A DNA stretch of 64,000 nucleotides from Herbinix sp. (GTDB lineage: Bacteria; Bacillota; Clostridia; Lachnospirales; Lachnospiraceae): NCBI GenBank assembly GCA_029256105.1, contig JAQSYO010000019.1, forward strand, positions 1 to 64,000, in the 5' to 3' direction. The notes beneath the pieces were generated by a model, which worked only from the letters and a program-made list of their open reading frames with translations, had not been told where the DNA came from and ran no database searches. Positions 40,966 to 50,496 of the stretch are shown here, piece after piece; positions within the stretch are counted from its first letter, which is position 1, and every line of letters begins with the position of its first letter. The translations under genes and the position numbers were made by a program.

Positions 40966-43242
40966 TTAAGCCATTTTCAGACCTGAACACGGAAAGCGAA
41001 ATTGTATCAATCTCGTAACCTTTTTGTTCTTCTCCCCACAGGAGATAAGTGAAATTTCCGGTTTAATAATTTGAAGAAACTTCACAGAGGTAGAGTATTT
41101 GGAGCCATGATGAGCTACTTTTAGAATATCATAATCCGTAGCTGGATGAATTTCATATTTTGCGCTGTACATCGGATTTTGTAGCAACTCTATTAACTCT
41201 ATTTCCCCATCCTTCTCCAAATCCCCGGTGAATAGCATATCAAATTCACCGTAAGTAATATTTAAAACCGTAGAGTATGCATTGCTTGAACTAGTTACAT
41301 AATCAGAAATTGGATGTAAGCACACGATTTTGATTTCCCCATCTAATATCACATCCCCTGTGCTAATATACAAGATTGTGATTTCCTTTTCTTTAGCTAT
41401 AGTTTCCAATTCAATATAAGCTTCATCCTTCGATGCAATATCAGGTAATACTAGATTTCTTATAATAATCTGCTCCTTCTCAATTAATTCCTTTAATCCA
41501 CTGATATGGTCTTTATCTGAATGCGTAATAATAGCGTAATCTATCTCTCCCACCCCCTGTGACATTAGAAAAGGTTGAAGACGATAGATTCCCACCTTAC
41601 TCACATCCGAACTACCCCCATCGATCAGATAGGTTGTACCTTTTTCCGATTCCATGAAAATTGATTCCCCCTGACCAACATCAAGCATTGTGATTTCAAA
41701 CCCAACGTTTTCATGCGGGAGGAATAAGATAATTGGCGCAACAATGAGGATAAGAACTATATACTTTTTGCCAGATTTCTTCGAAACCCATAAAAATAAT
41801 AATAAGAAGGCCAGATAAAGTAATATCAACCATCCCATCGGCCTTCCAACCGTAATCAAATTACCAGGCAATTTACTACCTACCCTACAAACCCATTCAT
41901 AGAATTTTAGAATATAATTTGATCCTCCAATTAAGAATATTCCGAGTGGCATATAGATGCATCCCGCAATTCCAGCCAAAATGGAAGTCAGTGTCAGAAC
42001 AGTTATGAGTGGTAAAATAATAAGATTTACAAGTATCCCATACACGGGAAATTGATAATAGAAATATAAGACCAAAGGCGTTGTTGTAGCCTGTGCACTG
42101 GCACTAATGAATAAACTGCTAAGCAGCGCATTCTTCGTCGGAAATAATGTGTGCAAACAAGGAAGCAGCATTGCAATTCCAAGAACTGCACCGAAAGATA
42201 GTAGAAATCCGGCACTTAATATTTGAAGTGGATTTTGTAATAGAATAATAAGAGCACTGAGTGCGGTAGCAGAAAGCATGTCGTAGGTTTTTCCGAAAAG
42301 TGCAGAAAGCAACATTACAACCATCATTACTACTGCCCTATTTGTAGATACACTGAAATTTGTTAGAACACCATAACTATAGATAAAAAAGATGGAAATG
42401 AAAGTGGCCAGGGTTATAGGTAGCTTTATTTTCTTTAATATATAGAAGATAAACATACCAATCAAGGATACATGTAGACCGGAAATCGCAAGCACATGGG
42501 ATATTCCATTCTGTTGATATAACTGCTTAATCTCCTCATCCAATAAATACTTTTCTCCGAGTAGCATTGCTATCATTGCTCCTGATTCCTTATCGGATAG
42601 AATCGTTTCATAAACTTGAATTAATCTCCCCTTAAATCCTCCTAATATTGTTTGAAATTTTGAATAGCTTGCATCGGTTATGAGGATACTTTCTGCTTTG
42701 ACCTTAAAATCGATATTCTCGGTCTGGTAATATAGTTGTTCATTGAATTGGCCTGGATTGGTGGCCTTCGAGAATTTCTGAAGTGTACCGCGAACGGTAA
42801 TTTGATTGCCTACAAGATATTTTTGATTATCGGTGCAGAAGATAATTACATTCTCACATACATACGGATCACCTGTTGATAAGGTGACCACATTGTTTTT
42901 AACATATAGTGCCCTGCTTTTTTGCTTTTCAATAATCATGGTGATGTTACCAGAAAGTTCGCAGGATGTTTCTTTATCAAACTCATTATAAACATCCGGT
43001 AATTTCATCTGTCCAACCATTGCACTAAAACCCAATAACAGAAGTAAGGGTAAGCACCATACAAAAGCATCACTTCGGCTTAGTAGCTTTTTCCTTACTC
43101 GAAACATTAAGAGGTATACCACTGTGCAAAACAATAACATAAATAAGATAATATAAAAAAAAGATAACTTTTGCCACGCCAGATACATACCGGCCAAATA
43201 AGCCCCCAGTATCCAAACCAACGGCCGTTTAATCACCTTCAA
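40966..43242 (-). CDS. comEC: Competence protein ComEC, truncated at its C-terminus
   Basis: 758 aa. The N-terminus has several membrane segments and the ComEC OB-like region. The middle is the polytopic Competence domain ('HVLAISGLHVSLIGMFIFY', the signature HLLAISGLH box, at about residue 250). The C-terminal MBL domain has 'LDVGQGESIFME', 'ITHSDKDHISGL', 'VAHHGSKYSTS' and 'ISLISCGEKN'. Family members continue with an N/R-YGHPH motif and about 30 more residues. Here the frame runs into 'KKVTRLIQFRFPCSGLKMA' and stops, so the end is missing. The channel part could be made, but the nuclease-like domain is probably broken. Confidence 0.88.
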   Translation of the reverse strand: MKVIKRPLVWILGAYLAGMYLAWQKLSFFYIILFMLLFCTVVYLLMFRVRKKLLSRSDAFVWCLPLLLLLGFSAMVGQMKLPDVYNEFDKETSCELSGNITMIIEKQKSRALYVKNNVVTLSTGDPYVCENVIIFCTDNQKYLVGNQITVRGTLQKFSKATNPGQFNEQLYYQTENIDFKVKAESILITDASYSKFQTILGGFKGRLIQVYETILSDKESGAMIAMLLGEKYLLDEEIKQLYQQNGISHVLAISGLHVSLIGMFIFYILKKIKLPITLATFISIFFIYSYGVLTNFSVSTNRAVVMMVVMLLSALFGKTYDMLSATALSALIILLQNPLQILSAGFLLSFGAVLGIAMLLPCLHTLFPTKNALLSSLFISASAQATTTPLVLYFYYQFPVYGILVNLIILPLITVLTLTSILAGIAGCIYMPLGIFLIGGSNYILKFYEWVCRVGSKLPGNLITVGRPMGWLILLYLAFLLLFLWVSKKSGKKYIVLILIVAPIILFLPHENVGFEITMLDVGQGESIFMESEKGTTYLIDGGSSDVSKVGIYRLQPFLMSQGVGEIDYAIITHSDKDHISGLKELIEKEQIIIRNLVLPDIASKDEAYIELETIAKEKEITILYISTGDVILDGEIKIVCLHPISDYVTSSSNAYSTVLNITYGEFDMLFTGDLEKDGEIELIELLQNPMYSAKYEIHPATDYDILKVAHHGSKYSTSVKFLQIIKPEISLISCGEKNKKVTRLIQFRFPCSGLKMA
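41015..41030. other. Inferred island-chromosome junction (att site) inside comEC
   Basis: Family similarity of ComEC ends at Asn, complement of 41026-41028, giving a crossover at about 41,025. Everything to the left is accessory. Large serine integrases need only a 2-base common core, so no long direct repeat is expected. The missing comEC end was not found anywhere in bases 1-41,000. Confidence 0.6.
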
Positions 43243-43274
43243 GCCCCCTTTGGGTTAATTTCAAATAATAAAAG

Positions 43275-44201
43275 CTATTTGCTTCCTTCAATTAAGGACA
43301 AATCTCGCTCAAACGACACATCAAAGTCAGTACCTTCCCGATACGTTTTTTGAACCTTACTATTGATCGTAAATTGTACCTTATTAATATCCGGTACTGG
43401 TAACTCAACCAAAGTATTTACGATAGAATAAATCGCAATTTTATCTGTGATATTTGGTAATTTATCTAAAAACTTCTCATTAAAATCCACATAACAAATA
43501 CCCTCTTTAGTACTAACATTCAGTAGGGTTGTGCCTTCCGGAATTGTATCATACATCCCAATTTCAGTTGGTCCATTAATTAATTGATTGACTACCAATT
43601 CTTCTATCGTACCAGTTCCATTATAATTTATATTGGTTGTATACTCGATTAAAGCATCTCCATTTTCATTAGCAAAATAAAGTTTTACTGGATAATTCGT
43701 ATCTGCTGCTGTATTATCAATAAAATCCTCTTCTGTCATGAGTCCAACTACTTGGTCAGAATCCATAAGTGGCTGACCATTCACGTTAAAAACGATAAAG
43801 TCCACCCCAGTAACTTGACTCAGAGTTTTAACAACGGCGGCACGACACATAACCTCTGAAATTCCGGTAAGGTCACTATAAGTAGATTCAAAATTGACGG
43901 TCAATTGACCATCCTCATCAAAATTGAATTCTTTAATTGTAACATTTTCAGGTAATGCACTTTTATAGACCACATTCTCTGGAGCCTTCTTAAGCATATA
44001 GATAAGTTCCTCTACCTGATGTTCCTTTTCAGTTCCTATCATTTGATAGGTTTCACTGACTATGCCTGAAGTCTTGGTATCAATATAATATATGTTAACA
44101 ACCGATTTATCCTCGATGGCTTTATCATTATTACTACTATTACAAGCCCCAAGCATCAGCGCAAACAAGAATACTAAAATTACTGCTAATGGTTTCTTCA
44201 T
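43275..44201 (-). CDS. GerMN-domain lipoprotein
   Basis: 308 aa from the ATG at 44201, well spaced after GAGG; the ATG three codons upstream is too close. The signal sequence ends in the lipobox 'LGAC', so the mature protein is anchored by a lipidated Cys. Two GerMN domains follow: about 40-160 ('VVNIYYIDTKTSGIV...EHQVEELIYMLKKAPENVVYKSALP') and about 170-300 ('KLYFANENGDALIEY...IEELVVNQLINGPTEIGMYDTIPEGT'). GerMN proteins such as SpoIIIAG-neighbour and GerM types act at the cell surface in spores or cell envelopes. It lies after the sensor kinase, 49 bases away. Confidence 0.88.
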   Translation of the reverse strand: MKKPLAVILVFLFALMLGACNSSNNDKAIEDKSVVNIYYIDTKTSGIVSETYQMIGTEKEHQVEELIYMLKKAPENVVYKSALPENVTIKEFNFDEDGQLTVNFESTYSDLTGISEVMCRAAVVKTLSQVTGVDFIVFNVNGQPLMDSDQVVGLMTEEDFIDNTAADTNYPVKLYFANENGDALIEYTTNINYNGTGTIEELVVNQLINGPTEIGMYDTIPEGTTLLNVSTKEGICYVDFNEKFLDKLPNITDKIAIYSIVNTLVELPVPDINKVQFTINSKVQKTYREGTDFDVSFERDLSLIEGSK

Positions 44202-44250
44202 ACTATTCATTCCTCATATCATAATATTTGACTTTTATATTCCTTGAAGC

Positions 44251-45708
44251 TTAAGCAATATAATTTAGCGGTATTCTAACATTAAAGGTTGTACCTTCGC
44301 CTTCTTTGCTATATACCTTTATTGCACCACGATGCATCTGAATTGCATTTTTCGTAATTGCTAATCCAAGGCCGGTTCCGCCGGTTTCACGAGACCTTGC
44401 TTTATCCACACGATAAAACCGTTCAAAGATTGAATCTTGAGCTTCCTCAGGAATACCGATACCGGAATCAGCTATTTTTATAAAGAAATATTTATGGTCT
44501 GCATTCAAAGATACTCTGACCCAACCATCCGAGGTATTGTATTTAATTCCATTTTCAATTAGATTTGAAATTGCCAGTGACAATTTTACCTCATCAACTT
44601 CAGCAATTACAGGGCGAAAGCTTTCATAAATAAGTTCAATATTTTGCTTCTTGGCAATGGGACTAAGCCGCTTTAAAATCTGCTCAAGTAATTCGTTGAT
44701 ATTAATTGCTACAATATTCATATCACCAGCAGTTTTATCAAGCTTAACTAGTGAGAGAAGATCATTAATGATCTTATTCTCCCGATCAATCTCATCTGCG
44801 ATGTCTTCTAAAAATTCACGATATAATTCTACCGGTGTATCTTCCTGCATTAGTAGAGAATCTGCCAATACCTTTATGGAAGTGATTGGTGTTTTTAACT
44901 CATGTGATACATTTGATACAAACTCCTGCCTGGAGTTCTCCAACTTCTGCATCCGGTTAATCATATGATTAAAGGAATCGGAGATTTTTTCAATTTCATT
45001 GTACCCCTTAAAAGAAACTCCCTCCTCCATATAGCCTTCCGTCATTCGGTCAATCGAATTCACCACATTGGTTAAGGGTTTTGTCAAAATTCCAGAGAAA
45101 TAAATCGAAAAGACTACAACCAATACTGCAAGAGTTAAAGCAAATAGAACAACTCTTTGCTCCATACTGTCACGTATACTCTGTATATCCTTCGTAGAAA
45201 AGTTCATTACAATAACACCCATAATGATTTGTTTATTTTCATTATCAGTTATTGTAATTGGATAATTCAATTTTAAATAATGGTTTTCACGATCGTGGAT
45301 TGGAGAACTGCTGCCCGCACCAAGGAAACACTGTATTACATCTTTAGAGATTAAATATTTCCCCTCTTCCAATGAATAAGTGTCTTTCACTATATTTAAA
45401 TTAGTATTAACAATGATTATTCTACCATGATATATATCTGAAATTCTTGTAACTTCATCATCAACCTTAGTATCTTCTCCTGTCGTCAGATAGCCTGTAC
45501 GATATAACATATTGGAAAGCATATTACCTTGGTTCTGTAATTCTGTAATTCTGTTATTGATTGCTTTTTCCTCATAGGTATTGAGTAATACATAAGTAAA
45601 AAAAGATAACGGAACTACACCCACAAGAATGAATACCAACAATAGGTACATTCTCATACTATTTAAAAACCGAAGTTTAATCTTGATTCTGGAAAAAATA
45701 TCCGACAC
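44251..45708 (-). CDS. Membrane sensor histidine kinase
   Basis: 485 aa. Two membrane segments (about 17-40 and 185-210) enclose a roughly 140-residue extracellular sensor domain. HAMP follows, then HisKA with 'SHELKTPITSIKVLADSL' (phosphoacceptor His), and HATPase with 'NLIENGIKYN', 'IADSGIGIPEEAQDSIFERFYRVD' and 'GGTGLGLAI'. It is of the WalK/PhoR/ResE type. The start GTG at 45708 lies 32 bases within the response regulator gene; a later ATG at 45657 is possible. It should phosphorylate the regulator encoded just upstream. Confidence 0.92.
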   Translation of the reverse strand: MSDIFSRIKIKLRFLNSMRMYLLLVFILVGVVPLSFFTYVLLNTYEEKAINNRITELQNQGNMLSNMLYRTGYLTTGEDTKVDDEVTRISDIYHGRIIIVNTNLNIVKDTYSLEEGKYLISKDVIQCFLGAGSSSPIHDRENHYLKLNYPITITDNENKQIIMGVIVMNFSTKDIQSIRDSMEQRVVLFALTLAVLVVVFSIYFSGILTKPLTNVVNSIDRMTEGYMEEGVSFKGYNEIEKISDSFNHMINRMQKLENSRQEFVSNVSHELKTPITSIKVLADSLLMQEDTPVELYREFLEDIADEIDRENKIINDLLSLVKLDKTAGDMNIVAININELLEQILKRLSPIAKKQNIELIYESFRPVIAEVDEVKLSLAISNLIENGIKYNTSDGWVRVSLNADHKYFFIKIADSGIGIPEEAQDSIFERFYRVDKARSRETGGTGLGLAITKNAIQMHRGAIKVYSKEGEGTTFNVRIPLNYIA

Positions 45709-46375
45709 CCCATTTTGTATGTATAAATTTTGGCTCGCTTGGATTGCTCTCTATCTTTTCACGCAGTCTTCGAATGTGTACATCCACTGTCCTGACATCA
45801 CCCGGATAGTCATAACCCCAGACAATATTAAGCAAATTTTCACGACTATATACCTTGTTTGGATTAAATACCAATAATTCAAGTAAATCAAATTCCTTAG
45901 CAGTTAAATTAACCTCTTTACCAGCGATATAAACTCTTCTATTCTCACAGTCAATCTTCATCTCGCCAAATGAGATTGTCTTGGAATCTGCATTATTCGC
46001 AGCCGTATTCTTAGCACTACGGCGCATAATTGCTTTGATTCTTGCTTTCACTTCAAGAATATTAAAAGGTTTTGTGATATAATCGTCTGCTCCATATTCT
46101 AAGCCTAAGATTTTATCCATGTCATCGCCCTTCGCTGTTAACATGATGATTGGCATTGTAGAAAATTCCCTTATTTGCTGGCATACTTCGAACCCTGATA
46201 ACTTTGGAAGCATTACATCCAGTAAAACCACATCATATTCTTTCTTTTTGGCAGCCTCAAGTGCTTCCTCTCCGTCATAGGCACAGTCAACTTCCATACC
46301 ATCTTGCTCCAGACTAAATCGAATTCCCTTAACAATTAATTTTTCATCATCTACCACCAGTACTCTTTTTGCCAT
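45677..46375 (-). CDS. OmpR-family response regulator
   Basis: 232 aa. Receiver domain at residues 1-120: 'LVVDDEKLI', phosphoacceptor Asp in 'YDVVLLDVMLPKLSGFEV', 'MLTAKGDDMDKILGLEYGADDYITKPF'. A winged-helix DNA-binding domain sits at about 135-230 ('LTAKEFDLLELLVFNPNKVYSRENLLNIVWGYDY', 'VDVHIRRLREKIE'). It is WalR/PhoP-like. GGTGAG is the ribosome-binding site. The overlap with the kinase gene marks one operon. Targets unknown; the adjacent GerMN lipoprotein gene is a likely co-transcribed partner. Confidence 0.93.
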   Translation of the reverse strand: MAKRVLVVDDEKLIVKGIRFSLEQDGMEVDCAYDGEEALEAAKKKEYDVVLLDVMLPKLSGFEVCQQIREFSTMPIIMLTAKGDDMDKILGLEYGADDYITKPFNILEVKARIKAIMRRSAKNTAANNADSKTISFGEMKIDCENRRVYIAGKEVNLTAKEFDLLELLVFNPNKVYSRENLLNIVWGYDYPGDVRTVDVHIRRLREKIESNPSEPKFIHTKWGVGYFFQNQD

Positions 46376-46431
46376 TTTCTCACCTCATTTATAGTATGAT
46401 CACCATATAATAATACATTCAACTCATTACT

Positions 46432-47172
46432 TTATTTTGCAATAATATATGAAGAAATCTTACCAAACAAACCTTCTTTAATTCCAGGTATGCTCATAAG
46501 ATCTTCAATTGTTTTAAAATCACCATTTGACGATCGGTAATCAATAATACTATCTGCTTTCGCCTGTCCAATCCCGGGAAGACTCATTAATTCCTCTGCG
46601 GTAGCTGTATTAATATTAACGAGTATTTCCGTATTACCAGAAGTATTGGTATCCTCAACTGCACTCTGTGAGGCATCAAAAAACTCGCCTGCAGTATAAT
46701 CTGCTACGGATATTTCCTCGACCTCATCCTCGGTTGGAATATAAATTCTTTGTCCGTCGGTAACCGATTGAGCTTGATTGATATAATCTCCTGCAGCATT
46801 CTTAGCAAGTCCACCTGCTAATTTAATCATATCAAATAATCTTGCCCCATTGGCTGCCTGATATACACCAGGTTTTACCACTGCTCCACAGACATGAACA
46901 TAAATACTTGTATCAAGACTGTTATTTGTGGATTCTTGAGGTTCATCTGACGCTTCCGTCTCCGTTTGGCTTTGATCTGAATTAGCTTCGGTTAAATTAA
47001 ATTCATCCGCTTCAATAATATTTTTGCTTTGTACCCCAGTACTATCCTCTCCCTCTGCTAATGAGGTAACGAGATCCCCGGAGGTATCCTTATTATAAGC
47101 ACAACTATAACATATTCCCGTAATTAATAAAAAACTACAGGTAATTCCTGCAATAACATATTTCTTTTTCAT
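46432..47172 (-). CDS. comEA: Competence protein ComEA
   Basis: 246 aa from the ATG at 47172. N-terminal signal anchor (residues 3-23, 'YVIAGITCSFLLITGICY'). A Ser/Thr/Glu-rich spacer follows, then an SLBB domain ('IYVHVCGAVVKPGVYQAANG') at about 90-160, and a helix-hairpin-helix domain at the C-terminus ('NINTATAEELMSLPGIGQAK', 'DLMSIPGIKEGLFGKI'). ComEA binds DNA outside the cell and hands it to ComEC. Here the two genes are separated by the two-component and GerMN genes, so they are no longer adjacent. Confidence 0.92.
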   Translation of the reverse strand: MKKKYVIAGITCSFLLITGICYSCAYNKDTSGDLVTSLAEGEDSTGVQSKNIIEADEFNLTEANSDQSQTETEASDEPQESTNNSLDTSIYVHVCGAVVKPGVYQAANGARLFDMIKLAGGLAKNAAGDYINQAQSVTDGQRIYIPTEDEVEEISVADYTAGEFFDASQSAVEDTNTSGNTEILVNINTATAEELMSLPGIGQAKADSIIDYRSSNGDFKTIEDLMSIPGIKEGLFGKISSYIIAK

Positions 47173-47296
47173 TATCATCTTCCTTTACTTCAAAGAAGAC
47201 TTAAAAGTACCCTCTATACTTTTTGATAAGACATTTTTATTCTACATAATTTACACATCATTTACAATAGGTATTTCAGCTATAATTTAAGATTAA

Positions 47297-47758
47297 TCAC
47301 AGACAACTTTGCCGATTCCACTTAAAAATAATGATTCCGACAAGAACAAATCCTAATCCTACAAGCTTTCTCCATTCAAAGGGTGCTTTCTCCGTACCAC
47401 AGATTCCAAACACCTCAATTAAATATGCAACAACAAGCTGAGCTGTAATGATAAACATATTCGCCATCGCAGGTCCCAAGGTATCCACACTTTTAATTAC
47501 TGTATAGGTAATAAAAGCTCCTAGAACACCGCCTAAAAGCATATATTTATTATTAACTTTTAATAGCGACGTAAAATTACCCTGTCTTCCTGTTACTACC
47601 CATGCACCAAGGCAGACAATCAATGCCGTAAATTGAACAAAGCTTGCAGATATCCAAATTCCAGTCTGCTTTGTAACACCTGTATTGAAAACGCCCTGCG
47701 TACTCATCAATGCACCGGAAATGATTGCAATAAGGATACCCCACATAGTTGACACCAA
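47297..47758 (-). CDS. YdcZ/DMT-family membrane protein
   Basis: 153 aa with five hydrophobic segments of the YdcZ (DUF606) small transporter type: 'MWGILIAIISGALMSTQG', 'SFVQFTALIVCLGAWV', 'YMLLGGVLGAFITYTVI', 'GPAMANMFIITAQLVVAYLIEVFG' and 'LVGLGFVLVGIIIF'. These belong to the drug/metabolite transporter superfamily, with unknown substrates. The start could be GTG at 47758 (AAAGG before it) or ATG at 47746. It lies between argD and comEA with no evident operon partner. Confidence 0.85.
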   Translation of the reverse strand: MVSTMWGILIAIISGALMSTQGVFNTGVTKQTGIWISASFVQFTALIVCLGAWVVTGRQGNFTSLLKVNNKYMLLGGVLGAFITYTVIKSVDTLGPAMANMFIITAQLVVAYLIEVFGICGTEKAPFEWRKLVGLGFVLVGIIIFKWNRQSCL

Positions 47759-47877
47759 GCCTTTCTAATATTGTTGAAAATATACTCTTTTAACATTTCC
47801 AACTTTGATTTCAACTATTCAGAAAATGGCTTTAAAATATAACTTAATAGGAGTGGATTGAAAATTATATAAAATAA

Positions 47878-47908
47878 GGTTGTCACACATCATAGACGCA
47901 AGACAACC
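47878..47908 (-). terminator. Possible terminator after argD
   Basis: Minus-strand GGTTGTC and GACAACC pair over a 17-base loop, followed by TTATTTTAT. It sits 10 bases after the argD stop. A short stem and long loop make it weak. Confidence 0.45.
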
Positions 47909-47917
47909 CCTGATTTA

Positions 47918-49102
47918 TTAAATTCCACTTAACGTTTGATCTAGAATGGCAATCATCTCATCCACATGTTCCTTTTGAATTACTAATGGTGGTACGAAAC
48001 GGAGTACATGTGTTCCTGCTGCAATAAGAATCAAGCCTGACTCCATTACTTTTGGAACGATATCTTTTACTGGTTTATTAAATTCCAGACCCTGCATTAA
48101 TCCAGCGCCGCGACGTTCTACAATAAAATCATATTTCTTAACCAGAACCTCCAGTTTTTCAATCAAATAAGGTGTAATTTCGTTCACATGTTCAAGGATT
48201 TTCTCACTTTCGAATAAATCAAAAACCTTACTTACAGCAGCTGTAACAAAAGGGTTCCCGCCATACGTAGTTCCATGATCACCAGGTTCAAACGCTGCTG
48301 CTACTTTTTCAGTTGCTGCAAACGCCCCGACCGGAACACCGCAGCCAAGTGCTTTGGCACTGGTGAGAATATCCGGTTGTACCTTGAATTTCTGATATGC
48401 AAACATCTCACCGGTTCTGCCCATACCACATTGGATTTCATCAAAAATCAAAAGAATGTGATTATCATCACAGAGTTTTCTAACTCCTTCCATGAATTCT
48501 TTCGTTGCAGGATAAAGACCACCTTCGCCTTGAACAGGTTCCATAATAATTGCGCTGGTTGTCTCATTAATTAATTCTTTTACACTTTCCAGATTATTAA
48601 ATTCCGCAAACAAGACTCCACCAATCAAGGGTTCAAACGCTTCTCGGTATTTCTTCGTGCCGGTAATACTTAATGCACCCATACTTCTACCATGAAAAGA
48701 ATGGTTCATGGATATGATTTGGCTATCGGACACGCCATGTTTTTTATAATAATATTTTCTTGCCAGTTTCACTGCACCCTCGATTGCTTCTGTTCCACTG
48801 CTGGTGAAAAACACCCGATCCATTCCGGATGCTTTAACTAATTTCTTAGCTGCCAGGGTGGTTGGAACATTGTAATAATAATTTGAGGTATGCAATAATT
48901 TATCTATTTGCGCCTTTAAAGCGTCATTATATTCTTTATTACTATAGCCTAGAGCAAATACTGCGATGCCAGCTGCAAAATCCAGATATTTTTTGCCACT
49001 GGTATCATATAAATATACGCCCTCTCCATGATCTAACACGATTTGATAACGGTTGTAGGTATGCATCAAAACTTTTTCTGCTTCCTCGATATACTGATTC
49101 AT
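47918..49102 (-). CDS. argD: Acetylornithine aminotransferase ArgD
   Basis: 394 aa, family size. PLP-dependent class III aminotransferase that turns N-acetylglutamate semialdehyde into N-acetylornithine. Features: 'YLDFAAGIAVFALGYSN', 'FFTSSGTEAIEGAVKLARKYY', 'NHSFHGRSMGALSITG', 'EPVQGEGGLYPA', 'LIFDEIQCGMGRTG' and the PLP-lysine segment 'ILTSAKALGCGVPVGA'. GGGAGG before the ATG. It is 63 bases after argB, so argJ-argB-argD appear to be one operon, though a mobile repeat now lies between argJ and argB. Confidence 0.95.
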   Translation of the reverse strand: MNQYIEEAEKVLMHTYNRYQIVLDHGEGVYLYDTSGKKYLDFAAGIAVFALGYSNKEYNDALKAQIDKLLHTSNYYYNVPTTLAAKKLVKASGMDRVFFTSSGTEAIEGAVKLARKYYYKKHGVSDSQIISMNHSFHGRSMGALSITGTKKYREAFEPLIGGVLFAEFNNLESVKELINETTSAIIMEPVQGEGGLYPATKEFMEGVRKLCDDNHILLIFDEIQCGMGRTGEMFAYQKFKVQPDILTSAKALGCGVPVGAFAATEKVAAAFEPGDHGTTYGGNPFVTAAVSKVFDLFESEKILEHVNEITPYLIEKLEVLVKKYDFIVERRGAGLMQGLEFNKPVKDIVPKVMESGLILIAAGTHVLRFVPPLVIQKEHVDEMIAILDQTLSGI

Positions 49103-49165
49103 ATGAATTAATCCCTCCCGATTTTGTTCCGCTCTATTTCATCTACTTTCTATCTAAAATGCTGA

Positions 49166-50068
49166 TTAGTTATTTGCTGTTTCATTTTCGAAGATACTTT
49201 CCTTGTTAATAATTGCTGTTCCAATACCTCGGTTGGTAAAGAATTCTAGCAATAAGCAGTGTTCAATTCTTCCATCCAAAATATGTACTCTTGATACACC
49301 GTTTCTTACTGCATCAACACAATTTTTTAATTTAGGAAGCATTCCTCCTCCAATAAAACCACCCTCCAATAACTCATCCGCTTTATCCAGCGTAAGTACG
49401 GATATTAAGCTGCTTTTATCCTTTGGATCAGAGTATACTCCTTCAATATCCGTTAAGAAGGCCAGCTTTTCTGCCCCAATTGCGGTTGCAACAGCACATG
49501 CCACATCATCTGCGTTGATGTTATAGTTCTGATAATCATCGTCGACACCAATTGGTGCTATGACTGGAACAAAGTTATTATCGATTAAGGTATTTATTAA
49601 ATCCACATTCACCTCTTTAATCGTTCCTACAAATCCGATATCCTGGCCATTTACTGTTCTTTTCTCCACCTTCAAGGTGCTTCCATCTTTACCGCTGATA
49701 CCTACCGCTTTTACTCCCAACTTTTCTACCATTTGAACCAAATTCTTATTTACTTTTCCAAGTACCATCTCTGCCACTTCCATGGTTTGTTCGTCAGTTA
49801 CTCTTAAGCCTTCGATGAATTTGGACTCATGGCCCAATAAGCTGAGCCATTTTGTAATCTCTTTACCACCGCCATGAACAATGATTGGTTGCATACCTAC
49901 TAGCTTTAGCAGGGCAACATCCTTGATTACGTTTAATTGAAGATTTTCATCCAGCATGGCACTTCCACCGTATTTAACGACTACCTTTTTATTATTAAAT
50001 TTCTGTATATAGGGAAGTGCTTCGATTAAGGTCTGCGCCTTCATTAGTATTTGATCCATGTGTTCCAT
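49166..50068 (-). CDS. argB: Acetylglutamate kinase ArgB
   Basis: 300 aa from the ATG at 50068, with AAAGGATG about nine bases upstream; this is the normal ArgB length. It phosphorylates N-acetylglutamate. Motifs: '[10 protein letters not shown]' (ATP loop), '[14 protein letters not shown]' (substrate), '[29 protein letters not shown]' (ATP site), '[18 protein letters not shown]'. The frame stays open for 100 more codons upstream, but that extension is encoded by an inserted palindromic repeat and has no family similarity. Feedback control by arginine is expected for this family but not shown here. Confidence 0.95.
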   Translation of the reverse strand: MEHMDQILMKAQTLIEALPYIQKFNNKKVVVKYGGSAMLDENLQLNVIKDVALLKLVGMQPIIVHGGGKEITKWLSLLGHESKFIEGLRVTDEQTMEVAEMVLGKVNKNLVQMVEKLGVKAVGISGKDGSTLKVEKRTVNGQDIGFVGTIKEVNVDLINTLIDNNFVPVIAPIGVDDDYQNYNINADDVACAVATAIGAEKLAFLTDIEGVYSDPKDKSSLISVLTLDKADELLEGGFIGGGMLPKLKNCVDAVRNGVSRVHILDGRIEHCLLLEFFTNRGIGTAIINKESIFENETANN

Positions 50069-50121
50069 TATTGTGTACATCCTTTCTGGGGGGGGTGGGG
50101 TGGCAAAGGGTAGGTTGTGAG

Positions 50122-50361
50122 GTTTCCGTAGGGGATTGGTCGTGGGAGGTTTGATTGGAAATAGTCGCCAAGGAATACTAACGGAAATACCTGTAGGTGA
50201 TTTATGATTTACGGGTCGGCTCTTATCACCATCCGTGGTGAAAGAGCCTAAATTCGCCCTCCATGGCGAATTTACCCTAGGTGTTCTTTTTTGTATTTCC
50301 GTAAGTATTGCTAGGCTCTGTTTCATAATCAAACCTCCCCCGACCAATCCCCTACGGAAAC
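50122..50361. mobile_element. MITE-like palindromic repeat in front of argB
   Basis: About 240 bases. The terminal 34 bases (50122-50155 and 50328-50361) are inverted repeats with one mismatch; imperfect pairing continues for about 30 more bases on each side. Inside are two further hairpins, 50218-50248 (GGCTCTT...AAGAGCC) and 50250-50273 (AAATTCGCC...GGCGAATTT). No transposase. This is the shape of a MITE or a REP-like mobile palindrome. I recall near-identical translated 'proteins' in related Clostridia, which would make it a multi-copy family; that part is memory, not shown here. No clear target duplication. Confidence 0.75.
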
Positions 50362-50440
50362 GATTCACGTTACTTCATTAATTGTTACTATTATATTTGG
50401 TACTGATGACTGGAAATAATTGAGTTATTTCTATTATATA

Positions 50441-50496
50441 TCTTTTATTGTTTATCTTTTATTGTTTATCTTTTATTGTTTATCTTTTATTGTTTA
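50441..50496. repeat. Four tandem 14-bp repeats
   Basis: TCTTTTATTGTTTA occurs four times without error (50441-50454, 50455-50468, 50469-50482, 50483-50496). It lies between the argJ stop and the MITE-like repeat. Confidence 0.9.

Noticed and set aside
40399-41100. tRNA gene as island attachment site
   Set aside because: No cloverleaf or CCA-end pattern was found near the junction; the target is the coding sequence of comEC.
50088-50112. G-run that might form a quadruplex
   Set aside because: It has runs of 8, 4, 2, 3 and 2 G. A quadruplex is possible, but it lies on the non-transcribed strand and nothing else supports a role.
50069-50368. 100-residue N-terminal extension of ArgB
   Set aside because: It is encoded by the palindromic element. 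The true start at 50068 has a ribosome-binding site and gives the normal family length.
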